Source: Pseudomonas californiensis
GTDB taxonomy: Bacteria > Pseudomonadota > Gammaproteobacteria > Pseudomonadales > Pseudomonadaceae
DNA: 64,000 nt
Assembly (NCBI RefSeq): GCF_021147775.1
Contig: NZ_JAGTPK010000016.1
Coordinates: 79,480 to 143,479, forward strand
Reading direction: 5' to 3'
A program made the position numbers and the translations under genes. The first letter of the stretch is position 1, and each line of letters opens with the position of its first letter. Under the pieces are notes generated by a model. That model saw nothing but the letters and a program-made list of their open reading frames with translations, had not been told where the DNA came from and did no database searches. Below, in pieces: positions 17,861 to 26,378 of this stretch.

Positions 17861-18406
17861 AACAGCGCCTTTCCAACGCAATAGCCGCCACACCACCGAA
17901 CGCGACGTAAGGTGCAGGCTGAGTTCTGACTCTGATCCGGGGGGCAATCGGCAGGGATGCCGATTGAGCCGCACCGGGCCATGGATGGCCCGTTGCGGCG
18001 ACCGCCGGATCAGAGTCAGGACGAAGGAATCCGCCGCAGGCGGACCCAACCGGAGCCAGGGGCTTTGCCTACTTTGGCCCCATCAAAGTAGGTCGCCGAG
18101 GGGCGAAAAGGTGACCTGAGGCGAGCACGCAGGCAACTGAGTCCAGAGCCCACTTCCAAATACACACATCAGAAGTTCACCGTCTGAAACCCAGCCTTCG
18201 CGAGCAAGCGCACTCCCAATAACAGCCAGAATCCAAATTGAAATCCGCAACTGAGGCGGCCACCTGCAGGAGTCAGCCGGGCGGCGTTCCGTTTGCTGAA
18301 GAAGGGGCTGGTGTGGCTGCCGAAAATATCAGCTCAGTATGAAACTCAGCCCCCTGATCACAACCCCCTGACCAGACCGAAGAGCGGATCAAAAAGCCCC
18401 CAACCC
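17861..18406. repeat. 546-bp repeat-bearing intergenic region
   Basis: No gene is supported here. The section 17927-18018 folds as a three-arm structure: outer stem TGACTCTGATCCGG with CCGGATCAGAGTCA; arm one CAATCGGCA/TGCCGATTG (17945-17966); arm two GCCGCA-CGGGCC with GGCCCG-TGCGGC (17968-17999). At 18068-18092 CCTACTTTG pairs with CAAAGTAGG. Bases 18270-18310 share a GCGTTCCGTTTGC-containing stretch with 25287-25325. These are typical of dispersed elements in the P. syringae group. The stretch 18100-18260 shows nothing further. Confidence 0.75.
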
Positions 18407-19240
18407 TCAGTCAATCAACCCATTCGCGTCATAGAACGGGTACGGTCCTTCATGTTCACCGAACACCGCATTATGGCTCACCAGCCCCTGCTCCGGATGC
18501 CAGCGGTGCAGCACATAACCCGCTGGTTCCAGATTGAAATGCGCGGGTGCAGCCTCATCCAGATCCAGCACAATCTGGTGCGAAGTACCGGGGCACACGC
18601 ACATCACGCTGCCACCAAAGCGCCGCTGCATCGGCCGATGCAAATGCCCGCACAACAACCGCTCAACCTGAGGGTGCCGCGCAATGACCCGCTCGAACGC
18701 CGCCGCGTTGATGAACGGCTCTCGGTCCATGTGGCCAATGCCTGTAATGAACGGCGGATGATGCAGAACAATCACCGTCGGCACGTCGGGCCGACGCGAG
18801 AGTTGCCCATCGAGCCAGTCCAGTTGGCGGTAATCCATCTGCCCGCCATGTTCGCCGGGGATAGTTGAGTCCAGCCCGATCAACCGTACCGGATGCTGCT
18901 CCACCACCCAGTCCATCGGGCCTTGTGCAGATAGCGGCAGGTAAACCTGATCCGCGAACGCAGCCAGCAGGTGTTCACGATCATCATGGTTGCCAGGCAC
19001 CAGGTAAAACGGCATCTGCAAGCGTTCGAGTTCAGGCTTGAGTACGGCGTATTCGTCGGGATGGCCGAAGTCCACCAGATCGCCACTGACGATTACGACA
19101 TCGGGACGCTGCTTGCTGGCATTGATATGCGCCACCGCCCGGCGCAACGCACCCAGGGTATCGACGATGCCATAGGTAAGGCGTCCACCGGCTTTCAGGT
19201 GCAGATCGCTGATCTGGGCAATAAGAAACGAAGAATTCAA
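18407..19240 (-). CDS. GpdQ/CpdA-like metallophosphodiesterase
   Basis: Calcineurin-like phosphoesterase of 277 residues with the full set of metal-binding motifs in order: ISDLHL (residues 10-15), SGDLVD, PGNHDD, HHPP and CGHLHRP, for a di-metal centre. The sequence layout (GIVD, RPDVVIVSGDLVDFGHPDEY, PGTSHQI, a C-terminal HR) resembles Enterobacter GpdQ, a glycerophosphodiester phosphodiesterase, more than a cAMP phosphodiesterase, though CpdA is related. No signal peptide, so it acts in the cytoplasm. It is the last gene of a six-gene ABC transporter operon, 24 bp after the ATPase, and presumably hydrolyses what that transporter imports. Confidence 0.82.
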   Translation of the reverse strand: MNSSFLIAQISDLHLKAGGRLTYGIVDTLGALRRAVAHINASKQRPDVVIVSGDLVDFGHPDEYAVLKPELERLQMPFYLVPGNHDDREHLLAAFADQVYLPLSAQGPMDWVVEQHPVRLIGLDSTIPGEHGGQMDYRQLDWLDGQLSRRPDVPTVIVLHHPPFITGIGHMDREPFINAAAFERVIARHPQVERLLCGHLHRPMQRRFGGSVMCVCPGTSHQIVLDLDEAAPAHFNLEPAGYVLHRWHPEQGLVSHNAVFGEHEGPYPFYDANGLID

Positions 19241-19264
19241 AGGTTTTCTCGACAGGAAACAGCA

Positions 19265-20296
19265 TTACGAATGCAGAGTGAACAACGCTTGCGGCGCAAC
19301 GCTCAGGCCGATCACCGCGCCAGCGGCATGAACAATGTGGTCAGTGCTGTCGACGAGCAGCGGCTGCGGGCCACCCACATCAACCAGCAGGCGGCTTTGC
19401 GCACCCTGGAAGAACTGACCAACCAGACGCCCTTGAAGGTGTCCACGCTCGGGCATCAGGCTCAGGTGTTCCGGGCGGCAATACACGGTGGCCGGTACCG
19501 GTGAATCGCTCCATGGCAGCTCGCCGCCGTTGACCTTGAGGCCCGAAGCGGTGCGAGCCACCACAGTGAACGCGTTGAGGTTGCCGACAAACCCGGCCAC
19601 AAAGGCATTGGCGGGCTGTTGATAGATTTCCCGCGGCGTCGCCAGCTGCGACACACAGCCTTTGTCCATGACCAGAATCCGGTCACCCAACGCCATGGCT
19701 TCGCCCTGATCATGGGTCACAAACACCGAGGTGATGCCAAGACCGCGCAGCAGTTGATCCAGCTCGCTGCGCAGACGCTCACGCAGTTGCGCATCCAGTG
19801 CGGCCAGCGGCTCGTCCAGCAACAACACACGAGGGCGCGTGGCCAGTGCTCTCGCCAGCGCGACACGCTGGCGTTGCCCGCCGGACAACTCGTGAATGCC
19901 TCGCTTGCCATGGCCGCTCAGACTCATCAACTCCAGCAATTCGTCGCAGCGCCGGGTGTGTTCGGCCACCGACAGGCCACGGATCTTCAGGCCATACACG
20001 ATGTTTCCTGCCACATCCAGATTGGGAAAAAGCGCGTAGTTCTGGAATACCATCCCGACGTCACGCCGCTCGATCGGCAAGCGCGTAACGTCCTGATCGT
20101 CAAACAGCACCTGACCAACATCCGGGCGCTCCAGCCCGGCGATCAGCCGCAGCGTGGTGGTTTTGCCACAGCCAGACGGGCCAAGAATAGCCAGCGTTTC
20201 ACCAGGCTCAATGGTCAGGTGCAAATCCTGTACAGCAACAGTGCCGTCGGCAAATGCCTTGCGGCAGCCCTTAAGGCGAATGGTGGTTCCGCTCAT
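19265..20296 (-). CDS. ABC transporter ATP-binding protein (PotA/PhnT/FbpC type)
   Basis: ATPase of an importer, 343 residues. Walker A GPSGCGKTT at residues 39-47, Q-loop MVFQNYALFP, signature LSGGQRQR, Walker B RVLLLDEPLAALD and switch His in VFVTHDQGEA are all intact. The C-terminal about 110 residues form a TOBE/OB regulatory domain, as in PotA, FbpC and PhnT. Its start overlaps the upstream permease stop (ATGA). The family transports iron, polyamines, thiamine or phosphonates, so substrate cannot be read from the ATPase. Confidence 0.92.
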   Translation of the reverse strand: MSGTTIRLKGCRKAFADGTVAVQDLHLTIEPGETLAILGPSGCGKTTTLRLIAGLERPDVGQVLFDDQDVTRLPIERRDVGMVFQNYALFPNLDVAGNIVYGLKIRGLSVAEHTRRCDELLELMSLSGHGKRGIHELSGGQRQRVALARALATRPRVLLLDEPLAALDAQLRERLRSELDQLLRGLGITSVFVTHDQGEAMALGDRILVMDKGCVSQLATPREIYQQPANAFVAGFVGNLNAFTVVARTASGLKVNGGELPWSDSPVPATVYCRPEHLSLMPERGHLQGRLVGQFFQGAQSRLLVDVGGPQPLLVDSTDHIVHAAGAVIGLSVAPQALFTLHS

Positions 20297-21087
20297 CGGC
20301 TCTCTCCACGGGCAAGACGTGCGCTGATGGCCTGCAACGCAATGAGCAGCGGCACGATCAGCAACAGAAAAAGAAGGGTGTAAGCGCTGGCGACTTCCAG
20401 CCGCGCCGACGCATAACTGTCAGCCAGACCGACCGGCAGAGTTTTGGTCATCGGGGTGTGCAGCATCCAGGTCAGGTTGAACTCGCCCAGCGACAGGGTC
20501 ACGACCATCAACACACCGGCAAGAATTCCCGCTCGACAGTTGGGCACCACCACGCTGAAAAATCGTTTGACGGGACCAGCGCCCAGGCTGGCGGCTGCCT
20601 CTTCAAGCACCGGCAATTGCTGGCGCTGCATGACCGCCATGACCGGACGAACCAGAAACGGCAGGGTGAACAGCACATGCCCCACCAGGATGAACAACCA
20701 ACTGCCACGAAAGCTGCCGAACTGCCCATAGGTCAACAGCAATGCCAGCGCGCTGGCCAGACCGGGCATTGCCACCGGCAACACCATCAATTCTTCGAAG
20801 GCACGACTGAATCGATTGTTCATGCGTACCAGCGCATACGCCGCCGGGACGCCAATCAGGCAAACGCACAGCGCGCAGGCCACCGCCAATTGCAAAGACA
20901 GCCACACAGTCGGTGAATACGCCTGCCAGACCTGGGCCAGCCAGTCGAAGGTCAAGCCACTCGACAAGCCCAGAAAATAATTGCGGGTCAGGCCAGCCAG
21001 CAGCGAGAGCACCACCGGGACCAGCATGAATGCGCAGACCAGCAGTGTGAACGCCAGCTGCACGACAAATAATGGGGTGCGTTTCAT
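20293..21087 (-). CDS. ABC transporter permease (second subunit, PotC/PhnV-like)
   Basis: Inner-membrane permease of 264 residues with about six hydrophobic helices and the EAA-type cytoplasmic loop EEAAASLGAGPVKRFF, which docks to the ATPase. Start ATG overlaps the preceding permease stop as ATGA; an upstream in-frame start would lie deep in that gene. It pairs with the longer permease just upstream to form a heterodimeric channel. Confidence 0.9.
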   Translation of the reverse strand: MKRTPLFVVQLAFTLLVCAFMLVPVVLSLLAGLTRNYFLGLSSGLTFDWLAQVWQAYSPTVWLSLQLAVACALCVCLIGVPAAYALVRMNNRFSRAFEELMVLPVAMPGLASALALLLTYGQFGSFRGSWLFILVGHVLFTLPFLVRPVMAVMQRQQLPVLEEAAASLGAGPVKRFFSVVVPNCRAGILAGVLMVVTLSLGEFNLTWMLHTPMTKTLPVGLADSYASARLEVASAYTLLFLLLIVPLLIALQAISARLARGESR

Positions 21088-21953
21088 AGCGCAACTCCCG
21101 AGTTTTTCACCATTCGCCGAGCCAGCAACAGCACGGCCCAGGTCACCAACCCGAGGATCACCGACAGCGCTGCGGCCACGGTGAAGTTGGCGTAGTTGGT
21201 GAACACGTTGTAGATCGCCACAGGCGTGACGTTGAGTCGGGTGCCCAAGGTGAATGCCGTACCGAATGCGCCCATCGATGTGGCAAAGCAGATCGCCCCG
21301 CACGATACGAGCGCTGGCGCGAGGCCAGGCACAATCACATCGCACACCACTCGCCAATGGCCAGCACCAAGGGAATGGGCGGCCTCCTCCAGGCTACGGT
21401 CCAGGCTTTCGCACGCGGCCATGACCGTAAGGATCACCCGTGGAATCGAGAAATACAGATAGCCGATGAACAGGCCGATCAGCGAGTAGGCAAAGACCCA
21501 GCGCTCGCCTGCCAGCTCAAGCCCCAGCGCAGCAAAAATGCCTTGCCGACCGGCGAGCAGAATCACCAGAAAGCCGACCACCACGCCGGGAAACGCCAGA
21601 GGAAAGGTCAGCAAGGCCACCAGCGCTGAACGCCCGAAAAACCGCTGACGGGCAAGGAAGAATCCACTGATGCCGCCCACCAGCAAGGCAGCCAGCGTCA
21701 CCACCAGCGCCAGCACGCATGTCTGTACCAGGCTGCCCAGATATTGCGCGCTACTCAGAACCTGCCAGTAGCCACTGCCGTTGCCGTCCCGGTCTTGTGC
21801 ACCGAGCACAATCAGGTGCGCCAACGGCAGCAGCCAGAAAGCCAGCAATACAGCCATCGCCGGAGCAAGCGCCATCGCCGCGGACGGCCGCAAACGCCAT
21901 CTGAAGAAGCCACCGGATTGCAGAGCAACCGCTTGTCCCAGCGAGGCTGACAT
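21084..21953 (-). CDS. ABC transporter permease (first subunit, PotB/PhnU-like)
   Basis: Inner-membrane permease of 289 residues with six to seven hydrophobic segments and the EAA loop LEEAAHSLGAGHWRVVCDV that contacts the ATPase coupling site. It starts within the stop of the binding-protein gene (TAATG, one shared base) and ends overlapping the second permease. The tight couplings show the transporter genes are translated together. Confidence 0.9.
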   Translation of the reverse strand: MSASLGQAVALQSGGFFRWRLRPSAAMALAPAMAVLLAFWLLPLAHLIVLGAQDRDGNGSGYWQVLSSAQYLGSLVQTCVLALVVTLAALLVGGISGFFLARQRFFGRSALVALLTFPLAFPGVVVGFLVILLAGRQGIFAALGLELAGERWVFAYSLIGLFIGYLYFSIPRVILTVMAACESLDRSLEEAAHSLGAGHWRVVCDVIVPGLAPALVSCGAICFATSMGAFGTAFTLGTRLNVTPVAIYNVFTNYANFTVAAALSVILGLVTWAVLLLARRMVKNSGVAL

Positions 21954-22954
21954 TACTTCACCTCTCGCAGATAACGGGCAGCGAATGCTTCCTGCACAGC
22001 AGCCATGTGCTGGTAATCCACCACACCGGCGCGAGCGTAATCACTGTCGGGCAAGAACTGGGCAGCCACATCCGCCGGGATGCTCGAACGCACCGGGCGC
22101 AGATAAGCCTTGGCCCACAATGCCTGACCGGCATCGGACAGCACATAATCGAGCACTTTTTCAGCGTTGGCGCGATGCGGCGCCTTGCCCACCAGACTCA
22201 TCACGTAGGGAACGCCAATCGTGCCTTCCTTGGGGATCACAAATGCTACGTTGGCCTTGTCCTTGTAGCGGGCGCGGTAAGCGTTGAAGTCGTAGTCGAC
22301 CAGAATCGGCAACTCACCCGACAGCACCCGCGCGTAGGCGGTCTGCTTGGGTACGATGGGCGAGTTTTTCGCCAGCTTCTGGAAGTAGTCAATGGCCGGG
22401 GCGAAGTTGTCCAGCGTACCGCCCATGGCCTGGTTGATGGCAACGGCCGAGACGTAGCCGACGAAGGCGCTGGACGGGTCGAGATAACCGACCATGCCCT
22501 TGTACTCAGGCTTGAGCAGATCGGCCCAGCTCTGTGGTACCGGCAGGCCGCCAAGCGCATCGACGTTGACCATGATGCCCAAGGTACCGGAATGGATGGC
22601 AAACCAGTGCCCGGCCGGGTCTTTCAGGCCCGCCGGGATATCTTCCCAATGCTTGGGCTTGTAGGTATCGACCACGCCCGCTTTCTGCGCCTGCAACCCG
22701 AACGTCACGCCGTAATACACCACGTCGGCGACCGGAGCGCCCTGCTCGGCCACAATCTGCGCCAGCGCCTGCCCGGAGTTCTTGTTGTCCAACGGCACCT
22801 GCACGCCGGTGCTGTCGGCAATCGCCTTGAGCTGCGTTCCCCAGTCAGCCCATTCAGGCGGGCAGTTGTAACAAATGGCGGTTTCGGCGGCCTGGGCGAG
22901 GCTGGCCGCACCGCATAACAGCAGTGCAGCCAGGGTTTTACTGAGGCTGAGCAT
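21953..22954 (-). CDS. ABC transporter periplasmic substrate-binding protein
   Basis: Extracytoplasmic solute-binding protein, 333 residues. A Sec signal peptide is clear: MLSLSKTLAALLLCGAASLA with cleavage after AQA. The mature protein fits the type 2 fold of FbpA/PotD/PhnS proteins (AICYNCPPEWADWG near the start, SGTLGIMVNVDALGG, ELPILVDYDF). The start is set by AGGAG six bases upstream, and lies within the last codons of the regulator gene (17-bp overlap). The ligand is unknown; a phosphodiester or phosphonate is suggested by the GpdQ-like enzyme in the operon. Confidence 0.88.
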   Translation of the reverse strand: MLSLSKTLAALLLCGAASLAQAAETAICYNCPPEWADWGTQLKAIADSTGVQVPLDNKNSGQALAQIVAEQGAPVADVVYYGVTFGLQAQKAGVVDTYKPKHWEDIPAGLKDPAGHWFAIHSGTLGIMVNVDALGGLPVPQSWADLLKPEYKGMVGYLDPSSAFVGYVSAVAINQAMGGTLDNFAPAIDYFQKLAKNSPIVPKQTAYARVLSGELPILVDYDFNAYRARYKDKANVAFVIPKEGTIGVPYVMSLVGKAPHRANAEKVLDYVLSDAGQALWAKAYLRPVRSSIPADVAAQFLPDSDYARAGVVDYQHMAAVQEAFAARYLREVK

Positions 22955-23957
22955 GAAGCATCTCCTGATAGGGCTGGGTGCTTTCGCCGGGCCGGATATG
23001 GCACGGCAAACAATGGGAAATCGGTGTGGCGCCGGCAATGCGAGCCAGCAATTGGTCGATGACGGTGCAGGCCAGTTCGGCGATAGGCTGAACCACGCTG
23101 CACAGCGTCGGGTGCATCTGGGTGCCAAGGGCAATACCGTCAAACCCGATGACCGATAGGCGCTCGGGCACGCTCCAGTCATGGCGACGCAGCTCTGCGA
23201 TCAGGCTGATCGCCAGCAGATCGTTGGAGCAGACCAGCGCCGTCGGTGCGTCGGGACCGTGCAATGAAGGCGCAAGTGCGGCGAAGTCGGCACCGGTGTG
23301 CGCAGGCATTTCGATAACCGGCAGCGCGTTGAGCCCTCGCTCGGACATGGCGTCGCAATAACCTGCATAACGCAGCCGGGCGCGGTCCGACTGCATCGCA
23401 GGCCCGGCGACCATGGCGATGCGGCGATGCCCGGCATCAAGCAGGTAACGCACGGCCAGCGCCATGCCCGCGCGGTTATCCACAGACACAGCGCTGTATT
23501 CGGGGTTGCTGGTCTGGTGATAGGCCAGTACGAAAGGCGTGTCCTCGCGAACCAGGCTTTGCAGCACGCGATTGTGTTCGGCGTCGGTGACCGTCAGCAC
23601 CAGCCCGTCGACCCGCTGACGCAGCAGTTCTTCGACGACGGCGCTTTCGCGTTCGCTGGCGTAATCGGTGGTTGCCAGAAGCAGGTTGTAGCCGCGCGTC
23701 CGGGCGGCACGTTCCATGGCCTGAAGCTGTTCAGCAAAGACCGGGTTGAGCAGATTGGGTACCACCACACCGATCAGATTGGTGGTTTGCAGGCGCAGCT
23801 GACGCCCCAGCCGATTGGGCCGGAAACCCAGCTCACGGGCTGCGGTGAACACTTGGTCACGGGTGGCAGGCCTCACCAGATCTGGCGTCGCGAAGGCCCG
23901 CGCCGCCGTGGCCCGAGAAACCCCGGCCAGGTGTGCAACCGCTTTCAAATCAGTCAT
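22938..23957 (-). CDS. LacI-family transcriptional regulator of the ABC operon
   Basis: A 339-residue LacI/PurR-type regulator. The N-terminal helix-turn-helix reads MTDLKAVAHLAGVSRATAAR, with the hinge helix region ending near GRQLRLQTTNLIGVVVPN. A periplasmic-binding-protein-like ligand domain follows (DGLVLTVTDAE, AGHRRIAMVAGP, PTALVCSNDLLA, LSVIGFDGI). It is the first gene of the transporter operon and overlaps the binding protein by 17 bp, so it almost certainly controls these genes and itself. A perfect 14-bp palindrome lies 11 bp before its start codon. Confidence 0.9.
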   Translation of the reverse strand: MTDLKAVAHLAGVSRATAARAFATPDLVRPATRDQVFTAARELGFRPNRLGRQLRLQTTNLIGVVVPNLLNPVFAEQLQAMERAARTRGYNLLLATTDYASERESAVVEELLRQRVDGLVLTVTDAEHNRVLQSLVREDTPFVLAYHQTSNPEYSAVSVDNRAGMALAVRYLLDAGHRRIAMVAGPAMQSDRARLRYAGYCDAMSERGLNALPVIEMPAHTGADFAALAPSLHGPDAPTALVCSNDLLAISLIAELRRHDWSVPERLSVIGFDGIALGTQMHPTLCSVVQPIAELACTVIDQLLARIAGATPISHCLPCHIRPGESTQPYQEMLHAQPQ

Positions 23958-23968
23958 TGTCGCTCGCT

Positions 23969-23982
23969 TGAGATCGATCTCA
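23969..23982. promoter_or_regulatory. candidate LacI-type operator
   Basis: TGAGATCGATCTCA is a perfect 14-bp palindrome with the central CG step typical of LacI-family operators. It sits just before the regulator's start codon, in the divergent region shared with srkA. Autorepression at this site is inferred. Confidence 0.6.
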
Positions 23983-24151
23983 TTGGCGGCGACTCTAGAC
24001 ATCGAACATGGCGATAGCGCGAACAACCCATGACTGTTTGGTGACAGGACGTGCTCAGGCCATATTAAACAGAAGCGGTTTGGCGAACCGGGACCGGTCT
24101 GCGTTACCATCACCGGTCCGACGCGGCAACCTGCTGCGCGCAGGAGTAGTC

Positions 24152-25126
24152 ATGGCTCATCCGTTTGCAACACTCACTCCCGATCTGGTCCTCGACGCGG
24201 TCGAAAGCATTGGCTTTCTCAGCGACGCTCGTATTCTGGCGCTCAACAGTTACGAAAACCGGGTATATCAGGTCGGTATCGAAGACGGCCAACCGCTGAT
24301 TGCCAAGTTCTACCGCCCGCAACGCTGGACCAACGAGGCCATCCTCGAAGAACACAGCTTCACCGTCGAGCTGGTTGACGTTGAGGTCCCGGTGGTTGCA
24401 CCGATGGTGCACAACGGCGAAACGCTGTTCGAGCACGCGGGTTTCCGCTTTACGCTGTTTCCGCGCCGTGGTGGACGTGCGCCAGAGCCAGGCAACCTGG
24501 ATCAGTTGTACCGACTGGGTCAGTTGCTGGGCCGCATCCATGCCGTGGGCGCCACCAAGCCTTTCGAGCACCGCGAAGCGCTGGGCGTGAAGAATTTCGG
24601 TCACGATTCGGTCAATTACCTGCTGCAGAACGACTGCATCCCGCGCAGCCTGTTGCCGGCCTATGAGTCCGTCGCGCGTGACTTGCTCAAGCGTGTCGAA
24701 GATGTCTATGCCGCAACCCCGCACACCAACATTCGCATGCATGGCGACTGCCACCCCGGCAACATGATGTGCCGCGACGAGATGTTCCACATAGTCGATC
24801 TGGACGATTGCCGCCTGGGCCCTGCCGTGCAGGACATCTGGATGATGCTGGCGGGTGATCGCCAGGAAAGGCTGGGCCAGCTGTCAGAGTTGATGGACGG
24901 CTATAACGAATTTCACGATTTTGACCCACGCGAACTGGCGTTGATCGAACCGCTGCGCGCATTGCGCCTGATGCACTACAGCGCCTGGCTGGCAAGACGC
25001 TGGGATGACCCGGCATTTCCGCACAGCTTTCCGTGGTTTGGCACTGAGCGGTATTGGGGTGACCACATTCTCGCACTGCGTGAGCAGATGTCGGCGCTGA
25101 ATGAGGAGCCGTTGAAGCTGTTCTGA
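24152..25126 (+). CDS. srkA: stress response kinase A (SrkA/YihE)
   Basis: Protein serine/threonine kinase of the aminoglycoside-phosphotransferase fold, which in E. coli protects against stress-induced death. The 324-residue protein starts MAHPFATLTPDLVLDAVES, shows an ENRVYQV nucleotide loop, LIAKFYRPQRW with the ATP-binding Lys, the Brenner-type catalytic motif HGDCHPGN (Asp in MHGD) and the metal-binding IVDLDDC. The start follows AGGAGTAGTC. It is divergent from the LacI-type regulator; no operon partner follows. Confidence 0.92.
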   Translation: MAHPFATLTPDLVLDAVESIGFLSDARILALNSYENRVYQVGIEDGQPLIAKFYRPQRWTNEAILEEHSFTVELVDVEVPVVAPMVHNGETLFEHAGFRFTLFPRRGGRAPEPGNLDQLYRLGQLLGRIHAVGATKPFEHREALGVKNFGHDSVNYLLQNDCIPRSLLPAYESVARDLLKRVEDVYAATPHTNIRMHGDCHPGNMMCRDEMFHIVDLDDCRLGPAVQDIWMMLAGDRQERLGQLSELMDGYNEFHDFDPRELALIEPLRALRLMHYSAWLARRWDDPAFPHSFPWFGTERYWGDHILALREQMSALNEEPLKLF

Positions 25127-25427
25127 TTACACATTGAAGGAGCAGGTCGCGGGGTGACCAGTTGATCACAAAGATGAAGAACAACCGGTACATTTGCACT
25201 GGATGTCACGGTCCTTTCGTCAGCAAGCTGACCTCCACGAAGTTCTGCAGATATCTCGCCCCTGTGAAGATATCTCACCCTTGTGAGAGTGAGCCGGGAG
25301 GCGTTCCGTTTGCACAAGAAGGCTGACTGTCAGGCTGCTGCATCCATGACATAACACCCGCAACACCGACACCCAGCAACACTGACTATTACAAGAACTG
25401 GATATTTCCGCTTTTAAGGGACGACCC
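25127..25427. repeat. 301-bp gap with repeats
   Basis: No gene seen. It contains the palindrome GTCAGCAAGCTGAC (25219-25232), which recurs with a TT centre at 33044-33057. A tandem 19-bp duplication (25249-25267 and 25268-25286, two mismatches, units starting AGATATCTC) follows. Then comes a 39-bp copy (25287-25325) of the GCGTTCCGTTTGC repeat found at 18270-18310. The last 100 bp precede rarD and presumably hold its promoter. Confidence 0.65.
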
Positions 25428-26315
25428 ATGCAAGCTGCCAATCCGCGTCGCGGATATATTCTGGGCCTCAGTGCTTACGCCATATGGGGCCTGTTCCCCA
25501 TTTATTTCAAAGCCATTTCCGCAGTGCCGGCCATCGAGATCATCATCCATCGTGTGCTCTGGTCAGCGCTGTTCGGCTCCATCGTACTGATGTTCTGGAA
25601 ACACCCCGGCTGGTGGCGCGACCTGCGCAACAACCCGCAGCGGCTGGCGGTGCTGGCGCTGAGTGGTTCGCTGATCGCGGCGAACTGGATCGTGTATGTC
25701 TGGGCGGTCAATAACGGGCGCATGCTGGAAGCCAGCCTGGGCTACTACATCAACCCGCTGGTCAACGTGCTGCTCGGCATGCTGTTACTGGGCGAACGGC
25801 TGAGACGCCTGCAATGGCTGGCAGTGGTGCTCGCCGCAACAGGTGTGGCGCAACAGGTCTGGCAGGTCGGCAGCCTGCCCTGGGTGTCGCTGGTACTGCC
25901 ATTGACCTTCGGTTTCTACGGTCTGATCCGCAAGAAAGCGCCCGTGGCCGCCCTGCCCGGCCTGGTGGTGGAAACCTGGATGCTGGTGCCACTGGCGTTG
26001 ATCTGGCTGGCGCTCAACCCGATGGCACTCAGCGCACAGCCCGAGTTCTGGACCACCAGCCAGGCCATCTGGCTGGCAGCCGCCGGGCCGGTCACGCTGG
26101 TTCCGCTGGTGTGCTTCAACGCGGCAGCCCGTCACTTGCCATTCACCACGCTGGGCTTTCTGCAGTATCTGGCCCCGACCCTGGTGCTGCTGCTCGCCGT
26201 GTTGTTCTATGACGAGCACTTGAGCACCAGCACCATCATCACCTTCGCGTGCATCTGGGCCGGACTTGCGATTTACAGCATCGACATCTGGCTGAACATG
26301 CGCCGCCGCAACTGA
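25428..26315 (+). CDS. rarD: EamA-family transporter RarD
   Basis: Inner-membrane protein of 295 residues with about ten hydrophobic helices, in the RarD branch of the drug/metabolite transporter superfamily. Diagnostic stretches are GLSAYAIWGLFPIYFKA near the N-terminus, VNNGRMLEASLGYYINPL and LGFLQYLAPTLVLLL. RarD is associated in E. coli with a chloramphenicol-sensitive phenotype, but the true substrate is unknown. ATG preceded by GGGACGACCC. A monocistronic gene. Confidence 0.92.
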   Translation: MQAANPRRGYILGLSAYAIWGLFPIYFKAISAVPAIEIIIHRVLWSALFGSIVLMFWKHPGWWRDLRNNPQRLAVLALSGSLIAANWIVYVWAVNNGRMLEASLGYYINPLVNVLLGMLLLGERLRRLQWLAVVLAATGVAQQVWQVGSLPWVSLVLPLTFGFYGLIRKKAPVAALPGLVVETWMLVPLALIWLALNPMALSAQPEFWTTSQAIWLAAAGPVTLVPLVCFNAAARHLPFTTLGFLQYLAPTLVLLLAVLFYDEHLSTSTIITFACIWAGLAIYSIDIWLNMRRRN

Positions 26316-26317
26316 TC

Positions 26318-26370
26318 AAAAAAAATACAGAACCCTGCAGGCCACGTAATCTGTGGCCTGCAAAGGGTTC
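26318..26370 (-). terminator. long hairpin terminator between rarD and the gcvR-like gene
   Basis: GAACCCT-CAGGCCAC pairs with GTGGCCTG-AGGGTTC (26330-26370) with a 7-nt loop and a small internal loop. On the minus strand it is followed by eight T (26318-26325). It can end transcripts from the gcvR-like gene and may also serve rarD. Confidence 0.7.
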
Positions 26371-26378
26371 TCCAAGGC

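Noticed and set aside
18407..19240. Annotation as cAMP phosphodiesterase CpdA
   Set aside because: Motifs are shared across the family, but the pattern and operon with an importer fit GpdQ better; left as GpdQ/CpdA-like.
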